From Meconema thalassinum (Eukaryota; Arthropoda; Insecta; Orthoptera; Tettigoniidae): a stretch of DNA of 64,000 bases. The stretch lies in the NCBI GenBank assembly GCA_946902985.2, contig OX336388.2:1697839978-1697903977 (forward strand), read 5' to 3'. Positions 1-14,763 of the stretch are shown in pieces. A model generated the notes under the pieces. The model was not told where the DNA came from and did no database searches. It saw only the letters and a program-made list of their open reading frames with translations. How positions within the stretch are numbered: the stretch's first letter is position 1; each line of letters opens with the position of its first letter. The position numbers and the translations under genes are program-made.

Positions 1-1754
1 AGGTAACTGTAACTTTGATACTAATTCTTACAGGTAACAGTAACTTCGGTACTAATTATGACAAGTAACTGTAACTTCGTTACTAATTATGACAAGTAAC
101 TCTAATTTTGATAAAAAATTATGGCAGGTAACTGTAACTTCGATATTAATTAATACAGGTAACAGTAACTTCGATACTAATTAGGACAGGTTACTGTAAC
201 ATCGTTACTAATTATGTCAAGTAACTGTAACTTCGATACTAATTATGACAAGTAACTGTAACTTCGATACTAATTAAGGTAACTGTAACTTCATTACTAA
301 TTATGACAAGAAACTGTAACTTCGATACTTATTATGACAGGTAACTGTAACTTCGATACTAATTATGACAAGTAACTGTAACTTCGATACTAATTATGAC
401 AAGTAACTGTAACTTCGATATTATTTATGACAGGTAATAGTAACTTCAATATTAATTATGACAAGTAACAGTAACTTCGATACTAATTATGACAAGTAAC
501 TGTAATTTCGATACTAATTATGACAGGTAACAGCAACTTCGATTCTAATTAGGACAAGTAACTATAACTTCGATACTAATTATGACAGGTAACTGTAACT
601 TCGATACTAATTATGACAAGAAACTCTAACTTTGTTACTAATTATGACAAGTAACTGTAATTTTGATTAAAAATTATGGTAGGTAACTCTAACTTCAATA
701 CTAATTATGACAGGTAACAGTAACTTCGATACTAATTATGACAGGTAACTGTAATTTCGATACAAAGTATGGCAGGTAACAGTACCTTCGATACTAATTA
801 TGACAGGTAACTGTAACTTCGATACTAATTATGACAAGGAACTGTAACTTCGATACAAATTATGGCAGGTAACTGTAACTTTGATACTAATTATGACAGG
901 TAACAGAAACTTCGATACTAATTATGACAAGTAACTGTAACTCCGTTACTAATTATGACAAGTAACTTTAATTTTGATAAAAAATTATGGCGGGTAACTG
1001 TAACTTCGATACTAATTAATACAGGTAACAGTAACTTCGATACTAATTATGACAGGTTACTGCAACATCGTTTCTAATTATGTGAAGTAACTGTAACTTC
1101 GATACTAATTATGACAAGGAACTGTAACTTCGATACTTATTATGACAGGTAACTGTAATTTCGATACAAATTATGGCAGGTAACTGTAACTGTGAGACTA
1201 ATTATGACAGGTAACAGTATCTTCGATACTAATTATGACATGTAACTATAACTTGGATACAAATTATGACAGGTAACTGTAACTTCGATGCAAATTATGA
1301 CAAGAAACTCTAACTTCGTTACTAATTATGACAAGTAACAGTAATTTAAATAAAAAATTATGGTAGGTAACTGCAACTTCAATACTAATTATGACAGGTA
1401 ACAGTAACTTCGATACTAATTATGACAGGTAACTGTAACTTCGATACTAATTATGACAAGTAACTTTAATTTCGATACTAATTATGGTAGGTAACTGTAA
1501 CATCGTTACTAATTATGACAAGTCCCTGTAATTTCGATACAAATTATGGCAGGTAACTGTAACTTAGATACTAATTATAACAGGAAACTAAATTCGTTAC
1601 TAATTATGAAAAGTTACTGTAATTTCGATACAAATTATGACAGGTAACTGTAACTTCGTTACTAATTATGACCAGTTACTGTAATTTCGATACAAATTAT
1701 GGCAGGTAACAGTACCTTCGATACTAATTATGACAGGTAACTGTAACTTCGATA

Positions 1755-2450
1755 CTAATTATGACAAGTAACTGTAATTCGATACTTATTATGACAGGTA
1801 ACTGTAACTTAATTACTATTTATGACAAGAAATTGTAACTTCGATACTAATTATGACAGGTATATGTAACTTCGATACTAATTATGACAAGTAACTGTAA
1901 CTTCGATACTAATTATGACAAGTAACTGTAACTTCGATACTAATTATGACAGGTAACAGTAAATTCGATATTAATCATGACAAGTAACAGTAACTTCGAT
2001 ACTAATTATGACAAGTAACTGTAATTTCGATACAAATTTTGGCAGGTAACTGTAACTTCGATACTAATTATGACAGGTAACAGTTACTACGATACTAAAT
2101 ATGACAAGTAACTGTAACTTCGATACTAATTATGACAGGTTACTGTAACTTCGTTACTAATTATGACAAGTAACTGTAATTTCGATACAAATTATGGCAG
2201 GTAACTGTAACTTCGATACTTATTATGACAGGTAACAGTAACTTCGATACTATTTATGGCAGGTAACTGTTACTTCGATACTAATTATGACAGGTAACAG
2301 TAACTTCGATACTAATCATGACAAGTAACTGTAACTTCGATACTAATTATGACAGGTAACTGTAACTTCCTTACTAATTATGACAAGTAACTGTAATTTC
2401 GTTACAAATTATGGCAGGTAATTGTAATTTCGATACTAATTATGACAGGT
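1755..2450 (+). repeat. Satellite segment duplicated at 11.9-12.6 kb (lag 10,146 bp)
   Basis: Rare variants recur at one constant spacing. The CTTAATTACTATTTATGAC variant occurs near 1,808 and 11,954, and CAGTTACTACGATACTAAAT near 2,081 and 12,227, both 10,146 bp apart. This marks the two stretches as copies of one higher-order segment. Boundaries were estimated by eye and may be off by a few monomers. Confidence 0.75.
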
Positions 2451-2859
2451 AACAGTAACTTCGATACTAATTATGACAAGTAACAGTAACTTCGATACTA
2501 ATTTTGACAAGTAAATGTAACTTCGATACTAATTATGGCAGGTAACTGTAACTTCTTTACTAATTATGACAACTAACTGTAATTTCGATTCAAATTTTGG
2601 CAGGTAACTGTAACTTCGATACTTATTATGACAGGTAACAGTAACTTCGATACTAATTATGACAAGTAACTATAACTTCGATACAAATTATGACAGGTAA
2701 CTGTAACTTCGGTAATAATTATGACATGAAACTCTAACTTCGTTACCAATTATGACAAGTAACTGTAATTTTGATAAAAAATTATTGTAGGTAACTGTAA
2801 CTTCAATACTAATTATGACAAGTAACAGTAACTTCGATACTAATTATGACATGTAACTT

Positions 2860-4900
2860 AAATTTCGATAATAATTATGGCAGGTAACTGTAACTTCGTT
2901 ACTAATTATGACATGTAACTTTAATTTCGATAATAATTATGGCAGGTAACTGTAACTTCGTTACTAATTATGACAAGTCCCTGTAATTTCGATACAAATT
3001 ATGGCAGGTAACTGTATCTTCGATACTAATTATGTCAGGTAACAGTAACTTCGGTACTAATTATGACAGGAAACTGTAACTTCGTTTCTAATTATGACAA
3101 TTAACTTTAATTTCGATACAAATTAAGACAGGTAACTGTAACTTCGTTACTAATTATGACAGGTAACAGTAAATTCGATACTATTTATGGCAGGTAACTG
3201 TTACTTCGATACTAATTATGACAGGTAACAGTAACTTCGATACTAATCATGACAAGTAACTGTAACTTCGATACTAATTATGACAGGTAACTGTAATTTC
3301 CTTACTAATTATGACAAGTAACTGTAATTTCGATTCAAATTTTGGCAGGTAAATGTAACTTCGATACTTATTATGACAGGTAACAGTAACTTCGATACTA
3401 ATTATGACAAGTAACTGTAACTTCGATACTAATTATGACAGGTAACTGTAACTTCGTTACTAATTATGACAAGTAACTGTAATTTCGATACAAATTATGG
3501 CAGGTAACTGTAACTTCGATACTAATTATGACAGGTAACAGCAACTTCGATACTAATTATGAAAAGTAACTATAACTTCGATACAAATTATGACAGGTAA
3601 CTGTTACTTCGATACTAATTATGACAAGAAACTCTAACTTCGTTACTAATTATGACAAGTAACTGTAATATTGATAAAAAATTATTGTAGGTAACTGTAA
3701 CTTCAATACTAATTATGACAGGTAACAGTAACTTCGATACTAAGTATGACAGGTAACAGTAACTACGATACTAATTATGACAAGTAACTGTAACTTCGAT
3801 ACTAATTATGACAGGTAACTGTAACTTCGTAAATAATTATGACAAGTAACTGTAATTTCGATACAAATTATGGCAGGTAACAGTAACTTCGATACTAATT
3901 ATGACAGGTAACTGTAACTTCAATACTAATTATGACAAGGAACTGTAATTTCGATACAAATTATGGCAGGAAACTGTAACTTCGATATTAATTATGACAG
4001 GTAACAGTAACTTCGATACTAATTATGATAAGTAACTATAACTTCAAATCAAATTATGACAGGTAACTGTAACTTCGATACTAATTATGACAAGAAAATC
4101 TAACTTCGTTACTAATTATTACAAGTAACAGTAATCTTGATAAAGAATTATGTTAGGTAACTGTAACTTCAATACCAATTATGACAGGTAACAGTAACTT
4201 CGATACTAATTATGACAGGTAACTGTAACTTCGTTACTAATTATGACATGTAACTTTAATTTCGATAATAATTATGGCAGGTAACTGTAACTTCGTTACT
4301 AATTATGACAAGTCCCTGTAATTTCGATACAAATTATGGCAGGTAACTGTATCTTCGATACTAATTATGTCAGGTTACAGTAACTTCGGTACTAATTATG
4401 ACAGGAAACTGTAACTTCGTTTCTAACTATGACAATTAACTGTAATTTCGATACAAATTAAGACAGGTAACTGTAACTTCGTTAGTAATTATGACAGGTA
4501 ACAGTAACTTCGATACTAATTATGACAAGTAACTATAACTTCGATACAAATTATGACAGGTAACTGTAACTTCAATACTAATTATGACAAGAAACTCTAA
4601 CTTCGTTACTAATTATGAAAAATAACAGTAATTTTGATAAAAAATTATGGTAGGTAACTCTAACTTCAATACTAATTATGACAGGTAACAGTAACTTCGA
4701 TACTAATTATGACAGGTTACTGTAATTTCGATACAAATTATGGCAGGTAACAGTATCTTCGATACTAATTATGACAGGTACTGTAACTTCGATACTAATT
4801 ATGACAAGGAACTGTAACTTCGACAAAAATTATGGCAGGTAACTGTAACTTTGATACTAATTATGACAGGTAACAGAAATTTCGATACTAATTATGACAG
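2860..4900 (+). repeat. Satellite segment duplicated at about 9.4-11.4 kb (lag about 6,515 bp)
   Basis: Diagnostic variants such as TAAAGAATTATGTTAGG (4,141 and 10,656), GTCAGGTTACAG (4,369 and 10,884) and AATCATGAC (3,245 and 9,761) recur 6,515-6,516 bp apart. The copy at about 9.4-11.4 kb shows scattered substitutions. It is therefore an older or less homogenised pair than the 2,048-bp pair lying between the two members. Confidence 0.75.
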
Positions 4901-5337
4901 GTAACTGTAACTTCGATACTTATTATGACAGGTAACTGTAATTTCGATACAAATTATGGCAGGTAACTGTAACTTCGATACTAATTATGACAGGTAACAG
5001 TAACTTTGATACTAATTATGACAAGTAACTATAACTTCGATACAAATTATGACAGGTAACTGTAACTTCGATACTAATTATGACAAGAAACTCTAACTTC
5101 AATACTAATTATGACAGGTAACAGTAACTTCGATACTAATTATGACAGGTAACTGTAACTTCGGTACTAATTATGACAAGTAACTTTAATTTCTATACTA
5201 ATTATGGCAGGTAACTGTAACTTCGTTACTAATTATGACAAGTCCCTGTAATTTCGATACAAATTATGGCAGGTAACTGTAACTTCGATACTCATTATGT
5301 CAGGTAACAGTAACTTCGATACTAATTATGACAGGAA

Positions 5338-7385
5338 ACTGTAACTTCGTTACTAATTATGACAAGTAACTGTAATTTCGATACAAATAATGACAGGTAA
5401 CTGTAACTTCGTTACTAATTATGATATGTAACTGTAATTTCGATACAAATTATGGCAGGTAACAGTACCTTCGATACTAATTATGACAGGAAAATGTAAC
5501 TTCGATACTTATTATGACAAGGAACTGTAATTTCCTTACAAAATATGGCAGGAAACTGTAACTTTTATACTAATTATGACAGGTAACAGTAACTTCGATA
5601 CTAATTATGACAATTAACTGTAACTTCGTTACTAATTATGACAAGTAACTCTAATTTTGATAAAAAAAATTATGGCAGATAAATGTAACTTCGATACAAA
5701 TTAATACAGGTAACAGTAACTTCGATACTAATTATGACAGGTTTCTGTAACATCGTTTCTAATTATGTGAAATAACTGTAACTTCGATACTAATTATGAC
5801 AAGTAACTGTAACTTCGATACTTATTATGACAGGTAACTGTAATATCGATACAAATTATGGCAGGTAACTGTAACTTCGATACTAATTATGACAGGTAAC
5901 AGTAACTTCGATACAAATTATGACAAGTAACTATAACTTCGATAGAAATTATGACAGGTTACTGTCATTTTGATAAAAAATTATGGTGGGTAACTGTAAC
6001 TTCAATACTAATTATGACAGGTAAGAGTAACTTCGATACTTATTATGACAGGTAACTGTAACTTCGATACTAATTAAGGTAACTGTAACTTCATTACTAA
6101 TTATGACAAGAAACTGTAACTTCGATACTTATTATGACAGGTAACTGTAACTTCGATACTAATTATGACAAGTAACTGTAACTTCGATACTAATTATGAC
6201 AAGTAACTGTAACTTCGATATTATTTATGACAGGTAATAGTAACTTCAATATTAATTATGACAAGTAACAGTAACTTCGATACTAATTATGACAAGTAAC
6301 TGTAATTTCGATACTAATTATGACAGGTAACAGCAACTTCGATTCTAATTAGGACAAGTAACTATAACTTCGATACTAATTATGACAGGTAACTGTAACT
6401 TCGATACTAATTATGACAAGAAACTCTAACTTTGTTACTAATTATGACAAGTAACTGTAATTTTGATTAAAAATTATGGTAGGTAACTCTAACTTCAATA
6501 CTAATTATGACAGGTAACAGTAACTTCGATACTAATTATGACAGGTAACTGTAACTTCGGTACTAATTATGACAAGTAACTTTAATTTCTATACTAATTA
6601 TGGCAGGTAACTGTAACTTCGTTACTAATTATGACAAGTCCCTGTAATTTCGATACAAATAATGACAGGTAACTGTATCTTCGTTACTAATTATGACAAG
6701 TAACTGTAATTTCGATAAAATTATGGCAGGTAACAGTACCTTCGATACTAATTTTGACAGGTAACCGTAACTTCGATACTAATTATGACAAGGAACTGTA
6801 ATTTCGATACAAAATATGGCAGGTAACTGTAACTTTGATACTAATTCTTACAGGTAACAGTAACTTCGGTACTAATTATGACAAGTAACTGTAACTTCGT
6901 TACTAATTATGACAAGTAACTCTAATTTTGATAAAAAATTATGGCAGGTAACAGTAACTTCGATACTAATTATGACAAGTAACAGTAACTTCGATACTAA
7001 TTTTGACAAGTAAATGTAACTTCGATACTAATTATGGCAGGTAACTGTAACTTCTTTACTAATTATGACAACTAACTGTAATTTCGATTCAAATTTTGGC
7101 AGGTAACTGTAACTTCGATACTTATTATGACAGGTAACAGTAACTTCGATACTAATTATGACAAGTAACTATAACTTCGATACAAATTATGACAGGTAAC
7201 TGTAACTTCGATAATAATTATGACATGAAACTCTAACTTCGTTACCAATTATGACAAGTAACTGTAATTTTGATAAAAAATTATTGTAGGTAACTGTAAC
7301 TTCAATACTAATTATGACAAGTAACAGTAACTTCGATACTAATTATGACATGTAACTTTAATTTCGATAATAATTATGGCAGGTA
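5338..7385 (+). repeat. 2,048-bp higher-order unit, copy 1
   Basis: Every rare variant I checked recurs exactly 2,048 bp later: an A-run variant GATAAAAAAAATTATGG (5,661 and 7,709 from the T of TAAAA), the shortened monomer junction CTAATTAAGGTAACTG (6,071 and 8,119), and GGTAACTGTATCTTCG (6,668 and 8,716). 2,048 is 66 monomers plus 2 bp, so net indels are carried in both copies. Left of about 5,338 the match at this lag is lost. Confidence 0.88.
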
Positions 7386-9398
7386 ACTGTAACTTCGTTA
7401 CTAATTATGACAAGTAACTGTAATTTCGATACAAATAATGACAGGTAACTGTAACTTCGTTACTAATTATGATATGTAACTGTAATTTCGATACAAATTA
7501 TGGCAGGTAACAGTACCTTCGATACTAATTATGACAGGAAAATGTAACTTCGATACTTATTATGACAAGGAACTGTAATTTCCTTACAAAATATGGCAGG
7601 AAACTGTAACTTTTATACTAATTATGACAGGTAACAGTAACTTCGATACTAATTATGACAATTAACTGTAACTTCGTTACTAATTATGACAAGTAACTCT
7701 AATTTTGATAAAAAAAATTATGGCAGATAAATGTAACTTCGATACAAATTAATACAGGTAACAGTAACTTCGATACTAATTATGACAGGTTTCTGTAACA
7801 TCGTTTCTAATTATGTGAAATAACTGTAACTTCGATACTAATTATGACAAGTAACTGTAACTTCGATACTTATTATGACAGGTAACTGTAATATCGATAC
7901 AAATTATGGCAGGTAACTGTAACTTCGATACTAATTATGACAGGTAACAGTAACTTCGATACAAATTATGACAAGTAACTATAACTTCGATAGAAATTAT
8001 GACAGGTTACTGTCATTTTGATAAAAAATTATGGTGGGTAACTGTAACTTCAATACTAATTATGACAGGTAAGAGTAACTTCGATACTTATTATGACAGG
8101 TAACTGTAACTTCGATACTAATTAAGGTAACTGTAACTTCATTACTAATTATGACAAGAAACTGTAACTTCGATACTTATTATGACAGGTAACTGTAACT
8201 TCGATACTAATTATGACAAGTAACTGTAACTTCGATACTAATTATGACAAGTAACTGTAACTTCGATATTATTTATGACAGGTAATAGTAACTTCAATAT
8301 TAATTATGACAAGTAACAGTAACTTCGATACTAATTATGACAAGTAACTGTATTTTCGATACTAATTATGACAGGTAACAGCAACTTCGATTCTAATTAG
8401 GACAAGTAACTATAACTTCGATACTAATTATGACAGGTAACTGTAACTTCGATACTAATTATGACAAGAAACTCTAACTTTGTTACTAATTATGACAAGT
8501 AACTGTAATTTTGATTAAAAATTATGGTAGGTAACTCTAACTTCAATACTAATTATGACAGGTAACAGTAACTTCGATACTAATTATGACAGGTAACTGT
8601 AACTTCGGTACTAATTATGACAAGTAACTTTAATTTCTATACTAATTATGGCAGGTAACTGTAACTTCGTTACTAATTATGACAAGTCCCTGTAATTTCG
8701 ATACAAATAATGACAGGTAACTGTATCTTCGTTACTAATTATGACAAGTAACTGTAATTTCGATAAAATTATGGCAGGTAACAGTACCTTCGATACTAAT
8801 TTTGACAGGTAACCGTAACTTCGATACTAATTATGACAAGGAACTGTAATTTCGATACAAAATATGGCAGGTAACTGTAACTTTGATACTAATTCTTACA
8901 GGTAACAGTAACTTCGGTACTAATTATGACAAGTAACTGTAACTTCGTTACTAATTATGACAAGTAACTCTAATTTTGATAAAAAATTATGGCAGGTAAC
9001 AGTAACTTCGATACTAATTATGACAAGTAACAGTAACTTCGATACTAATTTTGACAAGTAAATGTAACTTCGATACTAATTATGGCAGGTAACTGTAACT
9101 TCTTTACTAATTATGACAACTAACTGTAATTTCGATTCAAATTTTGGCAGGTAACTGTAACTTCGATACTTATTATGACAGGTAACAGTAACTTCGATAC
9201 TAATTATGACAAGTAACTATAACTTCGATACAAATTATGACAGGTAACTGTAACTTCGATAATAATTATGACATGAAACTCTAACTTCGTTACCAATTAT
9301 GACAAGTAACTGTAATTTTGATAAAAAATTATTGTAGGTAACTGTAACTTCAATACTAATTATGACAAGTAACAGTAACTTCGATACTAATTATGACA
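7386..9398 (+). repeat. 2,048-bp higher-order unit, copy 2
   Basis: This is the direct tandem copy of the preceding unit and is almost identical by eye; one visible difference is GTAACTGTATTTTCG near 8,345 against GTAACTGTAATTTCG in copy 1. Its right end diverges near 9,398. There it carries one monomer (GACAGGTAACTG..TTCGTTAC) that copy 1 lacks, and it continues into older array sequence resembling 2.86 kb onward. Confidence 0.88.
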
Positions 9399-12300
9399 GG
9401 TAACTGTAACTTCGTTACTAATTATGACATGTAACTTTAATTTCGATAATAATTATGGCAGGTAACTGTAACTTCGTAACTAATTATGACAAGTCCCTGT
9501 AATTTCGATACAAATTATGGCAGGTAACTGTATCTTCGATACTAATTATGTCAGGTAACAGTAACTTCGGTACAAATTATGACAGGAAACTGTAACTTCG
9601 TTTCTAATTATGACAATTAACTTTAATTTCGATACAAATTAAGACAGGTAACTGTAACTTCGTTACTAATTATGACAGGTAACAGTAACTTCGATACTAT
9701 GTATGGCAGGTAACTGTTACTTCGATACAAATTATGACAGGTAACAGTAACTTCGATACTAATCATGACAAGTAACTGTAACTTCGATACTAATTATGAC
9801 AGGTAACTGTAACTTCCTTACTAATTATGACAAGTAACTGTAATTTCGATTCAAATTTTGGCAGGTAAATGTAACTTCGATACTTATTATGACAGGTAAC
9901 AGTAACTTCGATACTAATTATGACAAGTAACTGTAACTTCGATACTAATTATGACAGGTAACTGTAACTTCGTTACTAATTATGACAAGTAACTGTATTT
10001 CGATACAAATTATGGCAGGTAACTGTAACTTCGATACTAATTATGACAGGTAACTGCAACTTCGATACTAATTACGAAAAGTAACTATAACTACGATACA
10101 AATTATGACAGGTAACTGTTACTTCGATACTAATTATGACAAGAAACTCTAACTTCGTTACTAATTATGACAAGTAACTGTAATTTTGATAAAAAATTAT
10201 TGTAGGTAACTGTAACTTCAATACTAATTATGACAGGTAACAGTAACTTCGATACTAATTATGACAGGTAACAGTAACTACGATACTAATTATGACAAGT
10301 AACTGTAACTTCGATACTAATTATGACAGGTAACTGTAACTTCGTAAATAATTATGACAAGTAACTGTAATTTCGATACAAATTATGGCAGGTAACAGTA
10401 ACTTCGATACTAATTATGACAGGTAACTGTAACTTCAATACTAATTATGACAAGGAACTGTAATTTCGATACAAATTATGGCAGAAAACTGTAACTTCGA
10501 TATTAATTATGACAGGTAACAGTAACTTCGATACTAATTATGATAAGTAACTATAACTTCAAATCAAATTATGACAGGTAACTGTAACTTCGATACTAAT
10601 TATGACAAGAAAATCTAACTTCGTTACTAATTATTACAAGTAACAGTAATCTTGATAAAGAATTATGTTAGGTAACTGTAACTTCAATACTAATTATGAC
10701 AGGTAACAGTAACTTCGATACTAATTATGTCAGGTAACTGTAACTTCGTTACTAATTATGACATGTAACTTTAATTTCGATAATAATTATGGCAGGTAAC
10801 TGTAACTTCGTTACTAATTATGACAAGTCCCTGTAATTTCGATACAAATTATGGCAGGTAACTGTATCTTCGATACTAATTATGTCAGGTTACAGTAACT
10901 TCGGTACTAATTATGACAGGAAACTGTAACTTCGTTTCTAACTATGACAATTAACTGTAATTTCGATACAAATTAAGACAGGTAACTGTAACTTCGTTAG
11001 TAATTATGACAGGTAACAGTAACTTCGATACTAATTATGACAAGTAACTATAACTTCGATACAAATTATGACAGGTAACTGTAACTTCGATACTAATTAT
11101 GACAAGAAACTCTAACTTCGTTACTAATTATGAAAAATAACAGTAATTTTGATAAAAAATTATGGTAGGTAACTCTAACTTCAATACTAATTATGACAGG
11201 TAACAGTAACTTCGATACTAATTATGACAGGTAACTGTAATTTCGATACAAATTATGGCAGGTAACAGTACCTTCGATACTAATTATGACAGGTACTGTA
11301 ACTTCGATACTAATTATGACAAGGAACTGTAACTTCGACACAAATTATGGCAGGTAACTGTAACTTTGATACTAATTATGACAGGTAACAGAAACTTCGA
11401 TACTAATTATGACAAGTAACTGTAACTTCGATACTTATTATGACAGGTAACTGTAATTTCGATACAAATTATGGCAGGTAACTGTAACTTCGATACTAAT
11501 TATGACAGGTAACTGTAACTTCGTTACTAATTATGACATGTAACTGTAATTTCGATACAAATTATGGCAGGTAACAGTACCTTCGATACTAATTATGACA
11601 GGTAACTGTAACTTCGATACTAATTAAGACAAGGACCTGTAATTTCGATACAAATTATGGCAGGTAACTGTAACATTGATACTAATTATGACAGGTAACA
11701 GTAACTTCGCTACTAATTATGACAAGTAAATGTAACTTCGTTACTAATTATGACAAGTAACTCTAATTTTGATAAAAAATTATGGCAGGTAACTGTAACT
11801 TCGATACTAATTAATACAGGTAACAGTAACTTCGATACTAATTATGACAGGTTACTGTAACATTGTTACTAATTATGACAAGTAACTGTAACTTCGATAC
11901 TAATTATGACAAGTAACTGTAACTTCGATACTTATTATGACAGGTAACTGTAACTTAATTACTATTTATGACAAGAAATTGTAACTTCGATACTAATTAT
12001 GACAGGTATATGTAACTTCGATACTAATTATGACAAGTAACTGTAACTTCGATACTAATTATGACAAGTAACTGTAACTTCGATACTAATTATGACAGGT
12101 AACAGTAAATTCGATATTAATTATGACAAGTAACAGTAACTTCGATACTAATTATGACAAGTAACTGTAATTTCGATACAAATTTTGGCAGGTAACTGTA
12201 ACTTCGATACTAATTATGACAGGTAACAGTTACTACGATACTAAATATGACAAGTAACTGTAACTTCGATACTAATTATGACAGGTACCTGTAACTTCGT

Positions 12301-13241
12301 TACTAATTATGACAAGTAACTGTAATTTCGATACAAATTATGGCAGGTAACTGTTACTTCGATACTAATTATGACAGGTAACAGTAACTTCGATACTATT
12401 TATGGCAGGTAACTGTTACTTCGATACTAATTATGACAGGTAACAGTAACTTCGATACTAATCATGACAAGTAACTGTAACTTCGATACTAATTATGACA
12501 GGTAACTGTAACTTCCTTACTAATTATGAAAAGTAACTGTAATTTCGTTACAAATTATGGCAGGTAATTGTAATTTCGATACGTATTATGACAGGTAACA
12601 GTAACTTCGATACTAATTATGACAAGTAAGAGTAACTTCGATACTAATTGTGACAAGTAACTGTAACTTCGATACTAATTATGACAGGTAACTGTAACTT
12701 CGTTACTAATTATGACAAGTAACTGTAATTTCGATTCAAATTTTGGCAGGTAAATGTAACTTCGATACTTATTATGACAGGTAACAGTAACTTCGATAGT
12801 AATTATGACAAGTAACTGTAACTTCGATACTAATTATGACAGGTAACGGTAACTTCGTTACTAATTATGACAAGTAACTGTAATTTCGATACAAATTATG
12901 GCAGGTAACTGTAACTTCGATACTAATTATGACAGGAAACAGCAACTTCGATACTAATTATGACAAGAATCTCTAACTTCGTTACCAATTATGACAAGTA
13001 ACTGTAACTTTGATAAAAAATTATTGTAGGTAACTGTAACTTCAATACTAATTATGACAGGTAACAGTAACTTCGATACTAATTATGACAGGTAACAGTA
13101 ACTACGATACTAATTATGACAAGTAACTGTAACTTCGATAATAATTATGACAGGTAACTGTAACTTCGTAACTAATTATGACAAGTAACTGTAATTTCGA
13201 TACAAATTATGGCAGGTAACAGTAACTTCGATACTAATTAT

Positions 13242-14763
13242 GACATGTTACTTTAATTTCGATAATAATTATGGCAGGTAACTGTAACTTCGTTACTAAT
13301 TATGACAAGTCCCTGTAATTTCGATACAAATTATGGCAGGTAACTGTATCTTCGATACTAATTATGTCAGGTAACAGTAACTTCGATACTAATTATGACA
13401 GGAAACTGTAACTTCGTTTCTAATTATGACAATTAACTGTAATTTCGATACAAATTAAGACAGGTAACTGTAACTTCGTTACTAATTATTACAGGTAACA
13501 GTAACTTCGATACTAATTATGACAAGTAACTATAACATCGATACAAATTATGACAGGTAACTGTAACTTCGATACTAATTATGACAAGAAACTCTAACTT
13601 CGTTACTAATTATGACAAATAACAGTAATTTTGATAAAAAATTATGGTAGGTAACTCTAACTTCAATACTAATTATGACAGGTAACAGTAACTTCGATAC
13701 TAATTATGACAGGTAACTGTAATTTCGATACAAATTATGGCAGGTAACAGTACCTTCGATAGTAATTATGACAGGTAACTGTAACTTCGATACTAATTAT
13801 GACAAGGGACTGTAACTTCGATACAAATTATGGCAGGTAACTGTAACTTTGATACTAATTATGACAGGTAACAGAAACTTCGATACTAATTATGACAAGT
13901 AACTGTAACTCCGTTACTAATTATGACAAGTAACTTAATTTTGATTAAAAAAAATTGGCGGGTAACTCTAACTTCGATACTAATTAATACAGGTAACAGT
14001 AACCTCGATACTAATTATGACAGGTTACTGTAACATCGTTTCTAATTATGTGAAGTAACTGTAACTTCGATACTAATTATGACAAGTAACTGTAACTTCG
14101 ATACTTATTATGACAGGTAACTGTAATTTCGATACAAATTATGGAAGGTAACTGTAACTTCGATACTAATTATGACAGGTTACAGTAACTTCGATACTAA
14201 TTATGACAAGTAACTATAACTTCGATACAAATTATGACAGGTAACTGTAACTTCGATACTAATTATGGCAAGAAACTCTAACTTCGTTACTAATTATGAC
14301 AAGTAACTGTAATTTCGATACAAATAATGACAGGAAACTGTAACTTCGTTACTAATTATGACAAGTAACTGTAATTTCGATACTAATTATGACAGGTAAC
14401 TGTAACTTCGATACTAATTATGACAAGAAACTCTAACTTCGTTACTAATTATGACAAGTAACTGTAATTTCGATACAAATTATGGCAGGAAACTGTAACT
14501 TCGATATTAATTATGACAGGTAACAGTAACTTCGATACTAGTTATGACAAGTAACTATAACTTCGAATCAAATTATGACAGGTAACTGTAACTTCGATTC
14601 TTATTATGACAAGAAAATCTAACTTCGTTACTAATTACGACAAGTAACAGTAATCTTGATAAAGAATTATGTTAGGTAACTGTAACTTCAATACTAATTA
14701 TGACAGGTAACAGTAACTTCGATACTAATTATGACAGGTAACTGTAACTTCGTTACTAATTAT
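13242..14763 (+). repeat. 1,522-bp higher-order unit, copy 1
   Basis: The start marker GACATGTTACTTTAATTTCG lies at 13,242 and 14,764, and GACAAGGGACTG at 13,801 and 15,323, both 1,522 bp apart. The match at this lag runs to about 14,415. From there to 14,763 the sequence instead resembles the 10.47-10.78 kb stretch (TAAAGAATTATGTTAGG block). Confidence 0.83.
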
